Assembly (NCBI GenBank): GCA_036677445.1
Contig: JAVBWI010000020.1
Coordinates: forward strand, 1-48,704
Length of the DNA stretch: 48,704 bases
From: JAVBWI01 sp036677445
Lineage (GTDB): Bacteria; Bacillota; Clostridia; Christensenellales; CAG-138
Direction of reading: 5' to 3'
Each line of letters starts with the position of its first letter. The stretch's first letter is position 1. The translations under genes and the position numbers were made by a program. This document shows, piece by piece, positions 1-7,306 of the stretch. Under the pieces are notes generated by a model, which made no database searches, was not told the DNA's origin, and saw nothing but the letters and a program-made list of their open reading frames with translations.

Positions 1-258
1 GTTGCGGTTCGGGTTCCTGAATATGCTGGAACCCGAACGGCAACTTGCGCTCTAAGGTGTCATTTTGAACGTACATGCACCCGAATGGCACATTCGGGTA
101 TTTTTCAAGGAAGGATGTGCGGCAGTTCGCCGCACATCCAACCGTCAGCAAAATGACGGATTGAAAGCCTTCGGTTTCATAAAGTAAGCTTTGTATTCTG
201 AGACTCCGGGTTTGTCGGTGACCTGTGCGCGCCTATATACGGCGCGCTTTTTCGTTAA
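1..258 (+). repeat. Family A structured intergenic repeat, copy A1 (5' end cut by window start)
   Basis: This gene-free stretch is a chain of inverted repeats. GGTTCGGGTTCC pairs with GGAACCCGAAC near 5-38. GTCATTTTG (about 58-66) pairs with CAAAATGAC (about 150-158), with two further hairpins nested between them. The motif GGATTGAAAGCC follows, and a terminator-like stem GCGCGCC/GGCGCGC with a T tract closes the block at 227-253. The phrases AAGGTGTCATTTTG, GATTGAAAGCC and GGGTTTGTCG recur at 27.1 kb and 35.0 kb, which is why I call it a repeat family. A possible -10 (TATACT, 287-292) lies between the repeat and the next gene. Confidence 0.7.
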
Positions 259-349
259 CACGCAATCCATCCGCCAAAGTGCCGCATATACTATTGTTAG
301 AAATGCGGTACAATATCGCCTCTGACCGCAACACAGGAGGGAATCCCAT

Positions 350-628
350 ATGGCAAAACTAATCGTCTATGACCCGTGCGGGGGTGGAAAGCCCAGTGAG
401 GGCTTCCTCTGCTGTATCAATTCGTTCTCATGCACAGCACCGATAACACAAAACTGCTGGCTTGTTGATACGGATAAATCCTGCGTACAGATACGGGACT
501 TACTCTGCCCTGAAACTTGTCCCGGGGATCGGCTGTTCGTCGTTGTGGTAGGCAGGGAAGCCGCCTGGATAGGGCCCCTGCTCTCCTCCAATGACACCGT
601 CAAAAAGATACTGAACAGCTGCTGCTGA
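350..628 (+). CDS. Small Cys-rich SinR/Cas2-like protein (92 aa)
   Basis: The start is an ATG with a strong ribosome binding site (AGGAGGG, 7-8 bases upstream), and a strong terminator follows the stop, so this is a real single-gene unit. The layout IVYD near the N-terminus, then CWLVDT, IRD, DRLFVV and EAAW resembles the small Cas2-like ferredoxin-fold proteins annotated as 'SinR family' in many bacteria. These share the Cas2/VapD fold but occur without CRISPR arrays. The early YD (residues 7-8) sits where Cas2-type nucleases keep a catalytic Asp. Unusually, the chain has ten cysteines in 92 residues, including CC pairs near residue 21 and at the C-terminus, which suggests metal or redox chemistry. 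The family assignment is from remembered pattern only and could be wrong. No cas genes or CRISPR repeats are in the window. Confidence 0.6.
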   Translation: MAKLIVYDPCGGGKPSEGFLCCINSFSCTAPITQNCWLVDTDKSCVQIRDLLCPETCPGDRLFVVVVGREAAWIGPLLSSNDTVKKILNSCC

Positions 629-651
629 ACTCCCATGCGATGAACGCTCAA

Positions 652-693
652 GACGCCCGCAGGCATTCGCAATGCCTGCGGGCGTCCTTTTCT
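652..693 (+). terminator. Rho-independent terminator after the Cas2-like gene
   Basis: A 16-bp perfect stem (GACGCCCGCAGGCATT pairing with AATGCCTGCGGGCGTC) with a 3-base loop is followed by CCTTTTCT. It lies between two convergent genes and may stop transcription from both sides, but the T tract favours the plus strand. Confidence 0.9.
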
Positions 694-728
694 CCAGCCA
701 GGAAAGTCATTCTGCATTTGTCCAGGTC

Positions 729-1556
729 TTACCGCACGCGGAATACGGTGCGCGGGCAGGTGCCCTGTATAGCGTCGTTGAGCCTGCACCGGCCGTTTGC
801 AATGATGACCGTGGTGCCCTGCCGCACGGGTTCCTTGATAAAATCCAGCTTGGCGCGCGCGCCGTTGGCGCCCGCACGGCTTGCGCCCATACAGGATTCC
901 TGCAGGGCCTCAATGCCCTGGAGCACCTCGTCGACATTCTTTCCCTCCACCGCATCCACCAATGTGGAAGGATCGGAAGCGTCGCGGTAGATGCCGTCCA
1001 CCGAGGTGAGTATGACAAGGTACATGGAATGCACCAGCGTGCAGATGACGGAGGCGGTCTCATCGTTATCGATGCACTCCACCACATTGTCCGTCTTCTC
1101 CCTAAGATGGCTCAGTTCCATACGGCGGTTTTCCTCAATGCTGACGGAGTCGTTGTAATTGACGATGGGTATGGCGTTCTGCGCGGCGCAGCGCAGTAAA
1201 AAGCGCTTGATATGCGCGCGCTTTTCCTCATCGTTAAAATGCGTGTGCTCCACCAGAAGCTGTCGTACGGAGTACTGCGAAGGGATGAAGCGGCGGTATT
1301 CCTGCATCAAAATCGCCTGCCCCTGTGAGGAATAGTCGGTCTTGATATCCTCGATATCGCCGATGAGCTCCCGGCCGCTGCGTTTGATATAATCCAGCCG
1401 CCCGATTTCCACGGCGCCCGAGCTTACCCAGATGACTCCGGGCCGAAGCTGCGCGCCCAGACGGCTGAATATATTGTAGTCGATGTCGTTGTCCTCCTTG
1501 CGGATCAACGCCATGGACCCGATCTTGCCCACGATTTCGTAATCAAATTTCGGCAT
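729..1556 (-). CDS. ProB-like amino-acid kinase (glutamate 5-kinase family), no PUA domain
   Basis: This 275-residue protein belongs to the amino-acid kinase superfamily and most resembles glutamate 5-kinase. It has VSSGAVEIG near residue 45 (compare ProB SSGA), a NYNDSVS segment, IDNDETAS, then ILTSVDGIYRD, and a later GANGARAKL where ProB has GTGGMxTK. The start at 1556 is chosen because GGAGGA lies 7 bases upstream; a longer in-frame extension has no ribosome binding site. It lacks the C-terminal PUA domain of many ProB proteins, and no proA is adjacent. The GTGGM motif is degenerate. A role in proline synthesis is therefore uncertain, and it may phosphorylate another acidic substrate. It is convergent with the upstream small gene and divergent from the catalase. 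Confidence 0.7.
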   Translation of the reverse strand: MPKFDYEIVGKIGSMALIRKEDNDIDYNIFSRLGAQLRPGVIWVSSGAVEIGRLDYIKRSGRELIGDIEDIKTDYSSQGQAILMQEYRRFIPSQYSVRQLLVEHTHFNDEEKRAHIKRFLLRCAAQNAIPIVNYNDSVSIEENRRMELSHLREKTDNVVECIDNDETASVICTLVHSMYLVILTSVDGIYRDASDPSTLVDAVEGKNVDEVLQGIEALQESCMGASRAGANGARAKLDFIKEPVRQGTTVIIANGRCRLNDAIQGTCPRTVFRVR

Positions 1557-1570
1557 ATGTTTTTTCCTCC

Positions 1571-1650
1571 ATGAGCGCAACGCCCTGTATCGGCTTTTCG
1601 TATAGCAATATGAGCGAAAACGCCCCGTATCGGCTTTTAGTATAGCAAAT
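1571..1650. repeat. Tandem duplication (about 39-bp period) in the kinase leader/promoter
   Basis: Two near-identical units starting at about 1571 and 1610 share ATGAGCG, then CGCCC-GTATCGGCTTTT-GTATAGCAA. On the minus strand the distal unit supplies the -10 (TATACT) of the kinase promoter, while the proximal unit has TATACG at the same place. The duplication has therefore copied part of the promoter and leader. Confidence 0.75.
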
Positions 1651-1667
1651 ATGTACGGCAAGTACAA
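1639..1667 (-). promoter_or_regulatory. Predicted sigma-A promoter for the ProB-like kinase
   Basis: On the minus strand, TTGTAC (-35) is separated by 17 bases from TATACT (-10), leaving an 80-base leader before the ATG. The -10 falls inside the duplicated unit. Confidence 0.6.
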
Positions 1668-1758
1668 TCACTGCGGCCATATGGCCGCATATGTGCCATG
1701 ATTTCCCTTGCCAAGGAAGCGTGCGGCTTATCGAATAATACAAATCCAGGCAGGAATA

Positions 1759-1775
1759 CTATGGATATTCCATAG
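1759..1775. promoter_or_regulatory. 17-bp palindrome just upstream of the catalase gene
   Basis: CTATGGATATTCCATAG is a perfect 7-bp inverted repeat around a TAT centre. It lies 16 bases before the catalase ATG and just 5' of the ribosome binding site. It could be an operator or a small hairpin that affects translation. No regulator is assigned. Confidence 0.4.
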
Positions 1776-1791
1776 AAAAGGGGTAATACGC

Positions 1792-3924
1792 ATGTCAGGC
1801 ATCTCGGACGATTGCAGCAGGGATAAGGCGAAACAGCTGGAAGCTTATAAAAACGACGGCAGCGGCCAAAAGCTCACAACGGACACAGGCATGCTGCTTT
1901 CCGACACGGACGATTCCTTGAAAGCGGGCGAGCGCGGGCCAACCCTGCTGGAGGATTTTCACTTCCGCGAGAAAATCACGCATTTCGACCATGAGCGCAT
2001 ACCCGAGCGCGTCGTCCATGCCCGCGGCTTTGGCGCCCACGGGTATTTCGAGCTGTATGAATCCATGGCGGAGTACACCAAGGCGGGCTTTCTGCAGGAT
2101 CCGGCCGTTAAAACACCGGTGTTCGTGCGCTTTTCAACCGTCGCCGGTTCGCGGGGTTCGGCGGATACCGTACGCGATGTGCGCGGCTTCGCCACCAAGT
2201 TTTATACGCAGGACGGCAATTTCGATATCGTAGGCAACAACATACCGGTTTTCTTTATTCAGGACGCCATTAAATTCCCGGACCTTATTCATGCGATAAA
2301 GCCCGAGCCGCATAACGAAATCCCGCAGGCAACCACCGCGCACGATACGTTCTGGGATTTCGTCGTAAATACGCCGGAAACTGCGCATATGGTCATGTGG
2401 ATCATGTCCGACCGCGCAATTCCCCGCAGCTTCCGCATGATGGAAGGCTTCGGGGTCAACACATTCCGGTTCATAAACGCACAGGGCAAAGCGCGGTTTG
2501 TGAAATTCCACTGGAAGCCCCTGCTTGGCGTACACTCGCTGCTGCGGGACGAAGCGCAGAAGCTTTCCGGAAAAGATCCCGATTTCCACCGCCGCGATTT
2601 GTGGGACGCGATCGAGCAGGGGAATTATCCCGAATACGAATTCGGCGTACAGATGATTGAAGAGGAACAGGAATTCGATTTCGATTTCGACATTCTGGAC
2701 GCCACCAAAATATGGCCCGAAGAACTGGCGCCCGTCAAAATCATAGGCAAACTGACGCTCAACCGCAACGTGGACAATTTCTTCGCGGAGACGGAGCAGG
2801 TCGCGTTCTGCCCCGCCAACCTGGTGCCCGGCATCGATTTCAGCAACGATCCGCTGCTGCAGGGGCGGCTGTTTTCCTACGAGGATACGCAGCTGACCCG
2901 TCTGGGCGGCCCCAACTTCCGGGAAATTCCCATCAACCGCCCTGTCGCGCCCGTGCACAACCACCAGCGCGACGGCATGCACCGCATGACCATCCATACA
3001 GGGCCGGTCAGCTATTCCCCGAATTCACTTATGCACAATTCCCCCTCCCCCGCTGCGGAAAAGGAGGGCGGCTTCGTGCATTACGCGCAGCGCGTGGACG
3101 GCCGTAAAATCCGTGCGCGCAGCGAAAGCTTCCGCGACCACTTCAGCCAGGCTACATTGTTCTGGAACAGCATGTCTCCGGCGGAAAAGGAGCACATTAT
3201 CGACGCGTTCCATTTTGAGGCCGGTTCTGTCAAGGATAAAGCCATCAAGCAGCGGGTAGCGGACATGTTCGCCAATGTAGCGCAGGAGCTTGCGGCACAA
3301 ATCGCCGCAGGCATCGGTGCCAACCTGCCCGCGAACGTAACGCCAAGCGGCATAAACGCATCCTCCCCCGCGTTAAGCCAGGCCAACTCCGCCAAATCCG
3401 CCAAAACCAGGAAGGTCGCAATCCTTATAGAAAACGGCGTCTGTTCCGCATCCGTGCAGGATATGACGGACGCGCTCAAAATGGCGGGAGCGACGGCAGA
3501 ACTGGTCGGCAGCAATTTGGGTAGGATAACAGGCAGGGACGGCGCGTCGCTCGGGCCGGATAAGGACTTTACCACCGCCGGCGCGCTGGTCTACGACGCG
3601 GTATACATCCCCGGCGGCGCGGAACATGTGCAGACGCTCATGAAAAATCCCGACGCCCGCAATTTTATCAACGAGGCGCTGTATCATGCGAAAACCATCG
3701 CGGCGTCGGATGAAGCGGCGGAACTGCTCCAAATGACGGACGCGGCGGCCTTTTTACCCGGTTCTTTGGATGCGCAGGGCACGCCGCAGGCCTCCGACGG
3801 AATCGTGGTGGTAAAAGGCGCGCCCAGCCTCGCGCCGTTCTGCCGGGAATTCATCAGCCAGCTTTCCCTGCACCGCCACTGGGCAAGAATCAGTCAAATG
3901 AAGCAAAAGAACAGCCAAGCATAA
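1792..3924 (+). CDS. katE: Large-subunit heme catalase (HPII/KatE type)
   Basis: This 710-residue monofunctional catalase converts hydrogen peroxide to water and oxygen. The distal His lies in RVVHARGFGAHG, the distal Asn in DIVGNNIPVFF, and the proximal heme region in GRLFSYEDTQLTRLGGPNF. The length is that of the large-subunit clade. It carries the extra C-terminal flavodoxin/DJ-1-like domain, from about residue 540 (KVAILIENGVCSASV... through VYIPGGAEHV). I chose the ATG at 1792 because AAAGGGG precedes it; an earlier in-frame ATG at 1708 adds residues unlike the family. It is monocistronic, with a hairpin terminator near 3957-3987. In an otherwise anaerobe-like gene set it suggests protection from transient oxygen or peroxide. 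Confidence 0.95.
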   Translation: MSGISDDCSRDKAKQLEAYKNDGSGQKLTTDTGMLLSDTDDSLKAGERGPTLLEDFHFREKITHFDHERIPERVVHARGFGAHGYFELYESMAEYTKAGFLQDPAVKTPVFVRFSTVAGSRGSADTVRDVRGFATKFYTQDGNFDIVGNNIPVFFIQDAIKFPDLIHAIKPEPHNEIPQATTAHDTFWDFVVNTPETAHMVMWIMSDRAIPRSFRMMEGFGVNTFRFINAQGKARFVKFHWKPLLGVHSLLRDEAQKLSGKDPDFHRRDLWDAIEQGNYPEYEFGVQMIEEEQEFDFDFDILDATKIWPEELAPVKIIGKLTLNRNVDNFFAETEQVAFCPANLVPGIDFSNDPLLQGRLFSYEDTQLTRLGGPNFREIPINRPVAPVHNHQRDGMHRMTIHTGPVSYSPNSLMHNSPSPAAEKEGGFVHYAQRVDGRKIRARSESFRDHFSQATLFWNSMSPAEKEHIIDAFHFEAGSVKDKAIKQRVADMFANVAQELAAQIAAGIGANLPANVTPSGINASSPALSQANSAKSAKTRKVAILIENGVCSASVQDMTDALKMAGATAELVGSNLGRITGRDGASLGPDKDFTTAGALVYDAVYIPGGAEHVQTLMKNPDARNFINEALYHAKTIAASDEAAELLQMTDAAAFLPGSLDAQGTPQASDGIVVVKGAPSLAPFCREFISQLSLHRHWARISQMKQKNSQA

Positions 3925-3956
3925 CGCACGGTCTTCAAAACTTTACGTAAAGGCTC

Positions 3957-3990
3957 TAAAAAACCGGCGACATGCGCGCCGGTTTTGTAC
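3957..3990 (+). terminator. Terminator after katE
   Basis: AAAACCGGCG and CGCCGGTTTT form a stem with a short loop and a short T run, 35 bases after the catalase stop. Confidence 0.7.
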
Positions 3991-4024
3991 TCAGTAAGAA
4001 CAATTGCCCAAAGGCCATGTTAAA

Positions 4025-4290
4025 GCTTCCAATCGTCATTTGTGATGACATGCGCATCACAAATGACACCTTGCACGACCGCTGGCCGTGCCGAACAAGC
4101 ACAAGCGGTCGTGAGAAACCCGCCAGAGCGACCCCGTATAAATGCCGCGGCATTTATACGGTTTTGACACCCTGCACGGCCGCCGCACGGAAAATGCCGA
4201 AGCATTTTTAGGCGGCCGTGAAAAACCCGCCCCGCCATACTTTGTATGGCGGGGCGATCTCAAAAAAATGCTTTAGCATTTTTTTGAAAG
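4025..4290 (-). repeat. Family A structured repeat, copy A2: array of six nested inverted repeats
   Basis: Read on the minus strand it starts 5 bases after the stop of the beta-propeller gene with a terminator-like stem (AAAAAAATGCT/AGCATTTTTTT). It continues with CGCCCCGCCATAC/GTATGGCGGGGCG, CACGGCCGCC/GGCGGCCGTG, and a perfect 28-bp palindrome centred in CCGTATAAATGCCGCGGCAT. Next come CACGACCGCT/AGCGGTCGTG and GTCATTTGTGATG/CATCACAAATGAC, and it ends with GATTGGAAGC. The AAGGTGTCATTT...AAATGACGATTG phrase matches the core of the copies at 27.1 and 35.0 kb. GGGTTTxTCACG(A/G)CCGC occurs twice inside, so part of the unit is itself duplicated. Confidence 0.7.
4261..4287 (-). terminator. Terminator-like first hairpin of copy A2
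   Basis: An 11-bp stem, CAAAAAAATGC with GCATTTTTTTG, lies immediately after the beta-propeller gene on its own strand. It supplies both a stem and a T tract. Confidence 0.65.
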
Positions 4291-4293
4291 GCG

Positions 4294-6153
4294 TTAGCCG
4301 ATTTTGACGCCGATGATCTTCTGGCTTTCACCCGAGCCGTACACGCCGCGCGTACCTACGACAAGATAATCCCCGAATACGGAGGGTGTGGATTCTATGC
4401 GTGACCCCATATCCACATTCCCGACCTCTTTGCCGGTGCTTGCGTCGTGCATGCGCATCATGCCGTTACGGTCGCACTGTATGACATAAGCGTCTCCGCT
4501 TTGGGTATACACCACGACGGGAGAGCTCCAGTAATCCGAATACTGCTCGTAGCGCCACACCTCTTCGCCGGTTGCCTTATCGTAGGCGACAAGGAGGCCG
4601 CCTTTGCCCTGCTTTTGCTCGCCGCTCTCGTCGGTATAGGTCACGGGCACCAATTGGGAATTGAATATCACAAGGTTGCTGATATTTCCCCGGCCGACAT
4701 GCGGCGTGCCCAGCGAACCGCCGTTGCTGGAGGATCTGCCGTAGCTCGCGTCATATTCCTTTTCCCATAGGATTTTGCCTGTGCGCCCGTCGATCTTGCG
4801 GTGGTAGTTTTTGCCCGTACCGGACGAGGACGCGCCGGGCTGCTTATCCACCTCGTTGGCGGTGTAAAGGTAGAAGGTATTGTTCTCCACATCCTCCTCA
4901 ATGACGATGGTAACGTCGCTGTCGTCCGTCACATCCACCACATACTGCAGTTGGAAGGTGTTGAGGTCCAGGCACTGCAGCCTGCCGCCGTTATCCGTAA
5001 AGAAAGCGAAATTGTGGAATGTGGCTGCGGAGTTTTCAATGCCTACCCAGCGCTTATTCGATTCTTCCGCAAAGCCATAGCCGTCGCCCTTATAGCGGTA
5101 CTTCTGCAGCTTGTCGGGGTTGACGGATACGGTGCCTGCCGCCGCGTCAAAGCTGGAATTAAGCTTGACGGTATAGAACACGCCGTTTTCACCCGGCGCG
5201 ATGAGCGTATCCGTCGCGGCGTTTAAGAGCGCGCTGCTGTCATACGCCTGCCAGCCGCGGTGAGAGAAGGGATCCACGCCGCCGAACTTCCAAACCACCT
5301 TGTTCTGTATGAGGTCGATAATGCGGAACCACGCGCCGGTTACGCCATCCTCGGTGCTGGTGATGCCCTGCCCGGTATAAAGCAGCGGATAGCCGCGCGG
5401 GTCAAGCGACGCGGTACCCTTTGTGGTAACGCCGATGTTGATCGGGTCGCGCGTGGCCTCGCCGCTTTCAAGTTCCATAAAATAGATGCGGCCGTCCATC
5501 GTGGGATAAATGACCTCGGTGAAGCCGTCCTTCTGCTTGAACTCGTCCTTAATGCCCAGCACCTTGCGCGTTTCTTCAGGCCACTGCACGATTACAGGCA
5601 TGCCCGACCAGCCGGTGCCCGTCCATGTGCCCAGCGCCTCGCTGGTGGAAAGGCTGCCGGTATTCTTTTCCCACACGCGGGTCAGCGTTTTGTTTGCTAC
5701 GTTCTGCGTGCCGTAGGTGAAGGTGTTGCGGTAATTGTTGCCCGCAAACGTCAGCACGCCGGGTATGGACGTATATTCTTCATACCCGCCGAAGCGCATA
5801 TCCTCGCCGCGGTCGAAGGTATCCGTCTGTTCGCCGTTGATCATGAGCCCTGTCTCAAAGCCGAAGTTATTCGGGTTGGCTTCCGCCACGGGTTCGATGG
5901 GAAGATCCGGCGCCAGCGTCGGGACCGGCGTGGGGCTAGGCGACGCATCCGGCAGGTTTTCCCCCGCCGTAACTTCCGGGCTGCCCTGCGGCAATATGTC
6001 TTTTAGCGGGCTTTCCCCGTCGCCCAGCAAATGGATCAGCAGCAGCACCGCCGCGGCGATCGCGAGCAGTATGACCAAAAACAGCAGGAACCGCCCCCAG
6101 CGGATGGTGCGGTTCTTATAGCGGGTCTGCCGCCCTCTGCGGCTTCTTCTCAT
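4294..6153 (-). CDS. Membrane-anchored PQQ-like beta-propeller protein
   Basis: The 619-residue protein has a basic N-terminus (MRRSRRGRQTR), one membrane segment at about residues 21-43, then a Ser/Pro/Thr-rich linker (TPVPTLAPD). A long extracytoplasmic domain follows, with repeated WxxG- and tGkevW-type blades (RTGKILWEKE, KATGEEVWRY, ASTGKEVG), typical of PQQ-binding-like beta-propellers. Such proteins in Firmicutes are usually cell-surface binding or scaffold proteins; no dehydrogenase motif is evident. The start is supported by AAGGGGGCG upstream of the ATG. The next gene upstream on the same strand ends 61 bases away, so the two may be co-transcribed. Substrate unknown. Confidence 0.85.
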   Translation of the reverse strand: MRRSRRGRQTRYKNRTIRWGRFLLFLVILLAIAAAVLLLIHLLGDGESPLKDILPQGSPEVTAGENLPDASPSPTPVPTLAPDLPIEPVAEANPNNFGFETGLMINGEQTDTFDRGEDMRFGGYEEYTSIPGVLTFAGNNYRNTFTYGTQNVANKTLTRVWEKNTGSLSTSEALGTWTGTGWSGMPVIVQWPEETRKVLGIKDEFKQKDGFTEVIYPTMDGRIYFMELESGEATRDPINIGVTTKGTASLDPRGYPLLYTGQGITSTEDGVTGAWFRIIDLIQNKVVWKFGGVDPFSHRGWQAYDSSALLNAATDTLIAPGENGVFYTVKLNSSFDAAAGTVSVNPDKLQKYRYKGDGYGFAEESNKRWVGIENSAATFHNFAFFTDNGGRLQCLDLNTFQLQYVVDVTDDSDVTIVIEEDVENNTFYLYTANEVDKQPGASSSGTGKNYHRKIDGRTGKILWEKEYDASYGRSSSNGGSLGTPHVGRGNISNLVIFNSQLVPVTYTDESGEQKQGKGGLLVAYDKATGEEVWRYEQYSDYWSSPVVVYTQSGDAYVIQCDRNGMMRMHDASTGKEVGNVDMGSRIESTPSVFGDYLVVGTRGVYGSGESQKIIGVKIG

Positions 6154-6214
6154 GATGTTCGCCCCCTTGTATTCACCGCCGGAAGTCTCTTATGGACGGC
6201 GGCGGTTTTCTTGC

Positions 6215-7075
6215 TTACTCGTAATATTGAATGAGCGCCTGCGTGCCCAGGTCTTCCATACCGCGCGCGCACAGCGCGCGGTACATTTCGTTCACCTGTT
6301 CAAGCACGGCAAGAGAAAGCCCCTTTTGCGCGGCCTCGTCCAGCGCGATGCCCATATCCTTGCAATAATGCCGGATGTAAAACCCCGGGGCAAAATCGCC
6401 CGCGAGCATACGCGGCGCGTTGTTGCTCAGCTGCCAGCTTGCCGCGGCGCCCCCGCTGATGCAGCCGAGCACCGCCTCCGGCGAGAGCCCCATGGCTTTT
6501 GTATAGGCGAGCGCTTCGCACACGCCCGCAATGGCGCCCGCGATGGCGATCTGGTTGGCCATTTTTGTGTGCTGCCCCGCGCCGGGGCCGCCCACGCGCG
6601 CGATGTTTTTGCCCATTCTGGAAAACAGCGGCACAGCGGCGGCGTAAGCTTCCTCGTCGCCGCCCGCCATGATGGAAAGCGCCGCGTTTTTCGCGCCCAC
6701 ATCCCCGCCGGATACCGGCGCGTCAATGGCAAACGCGCCGCGCGCCTTTGCCGCCTCGTAAATACGCGCCGCCAGCTGCGGGCTGCTTGTCGTCATATCG
6801 ATCAATATAGTGCCCGGCCGCGCGGCCCGCACCAGCCCGTTTTCGCCAAGGTACGTTTCTTCCACATCCCCGGGATACCCCACCATGGTAATGGCGGCGT
6901 CCGCCTCCCGCACGCAGGCGGCGGGCGAGTCGCACCACACCGCGCCGCGGGAAAGAAGCTGCTGCGCCTTTTCTTTGGTGCGGTTATATACGCGAAGCGC
7001 ATACCCCGCGTCCATCAAATGGCCGGCCATTGCCGCGCCCATGATTCCCGTACCAATAAACGCGATCGTTTGCAT
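6215..7075 (-). CDS. NAD(P)-dependent beta-hydroxyacid dehydrogenase (3-hydroxyisobutyrate / tartronate semialdehyde reductase family)
   Basis: 286 residues. The N-terminal Rossmann motif IGTGIMGAAMAGHLMDAGY binds the dinucleotide. MTTSSPQLA and DAPVSGGDVGAKNAALSIMAGG match the substrate-binding signature of this family, and the catalytic Lys region is HTKMANQIAIAGAI (Lys about 171). The ATG at 7075 is preferred because GGGGGAG precedes it at good spacing; a longer in-frame start has no ribosome binding site. The substrate cannot be settled from sequence: 2-hydroxy-3-oxopropionate, 3-hydroxyisobutyrate and succinate semialdehyde reductases look alike. It probably shares a transcript with the beta-propeller gene. 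Confidence 0.88.
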   Translation of the reverse strand: MQTIAFIGTGIMGAAMAGHLMDAGYALRVYNRTKEKAQQLLSRGAVWCDSPAACVREADAAITMVGYPGDVEETYLGENGLVRAARPGTILIDMTTSSPQLAARIYEAAKARGAFAIDAPVSGGDVGAKNAALSIMAGGDEEAYAAAVPLFSRMGKNIARVGGPGAGQHTKMANQIAIAGAIAGVCEALAYTKAMGLSPEAVLGCISGGAAASWQLSNNAPRMLAGDFAPGFYIRHYCKDMGIALDEAAQKGLSLAVLEQVNEMYRALCARGMEDLGTQALIQYYE

Positions 7076-7104
7076 GTTTAGACGCTCCCCCATCCTTTTT
7101 ATCG

Positions 7105-7262
7105 TTCTAAGGACGCTTAACTACCCAGATTGCTGGGAAACCCTCCCCTTTGGGGGTGTGGGGGATCGCAATTCCCCACTTTCAATCCGATTTGATAGCG
7201 TAGCGTCTTTGTGCGTCAAATCGGCGGAGAAATGCCGCCGTGAGCGGTATTTCAACCCACAG
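7105..7262 (-). repeat. Possible diverged family A repeat 3' of the NlpC/P60 gene
   Basis: On the minus strand, after the NlpC/P60 terminator, CCGATTTGA pairs with TCAAATCGG and is followed directly by ATTGAAAG, the phrase that follows the second stem in other family A copies. A hairpin-prone tail rich in CCCC/GGGG runs comes next. The position (directly 3' of a gene, same orientation) also fits the family. Similarity is weaker than for the other copies. Confidence 0.45.
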
Positions 7263-7300
7263 AAAACCCGCTGATAAAATCCATAGGACTTTGTCAGCGG
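7262..7300 (-). terminator. Terminator after the NlpC/P60 gene
   Basis: On the minus strand CCGCTGACAAAG pairs with TTTTATCAGCGG and is followed by GTTTTC. It begins just 7 bases past the stop. Confidence 0.75.
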
Positions 7301-7306
7301 CTTTTA

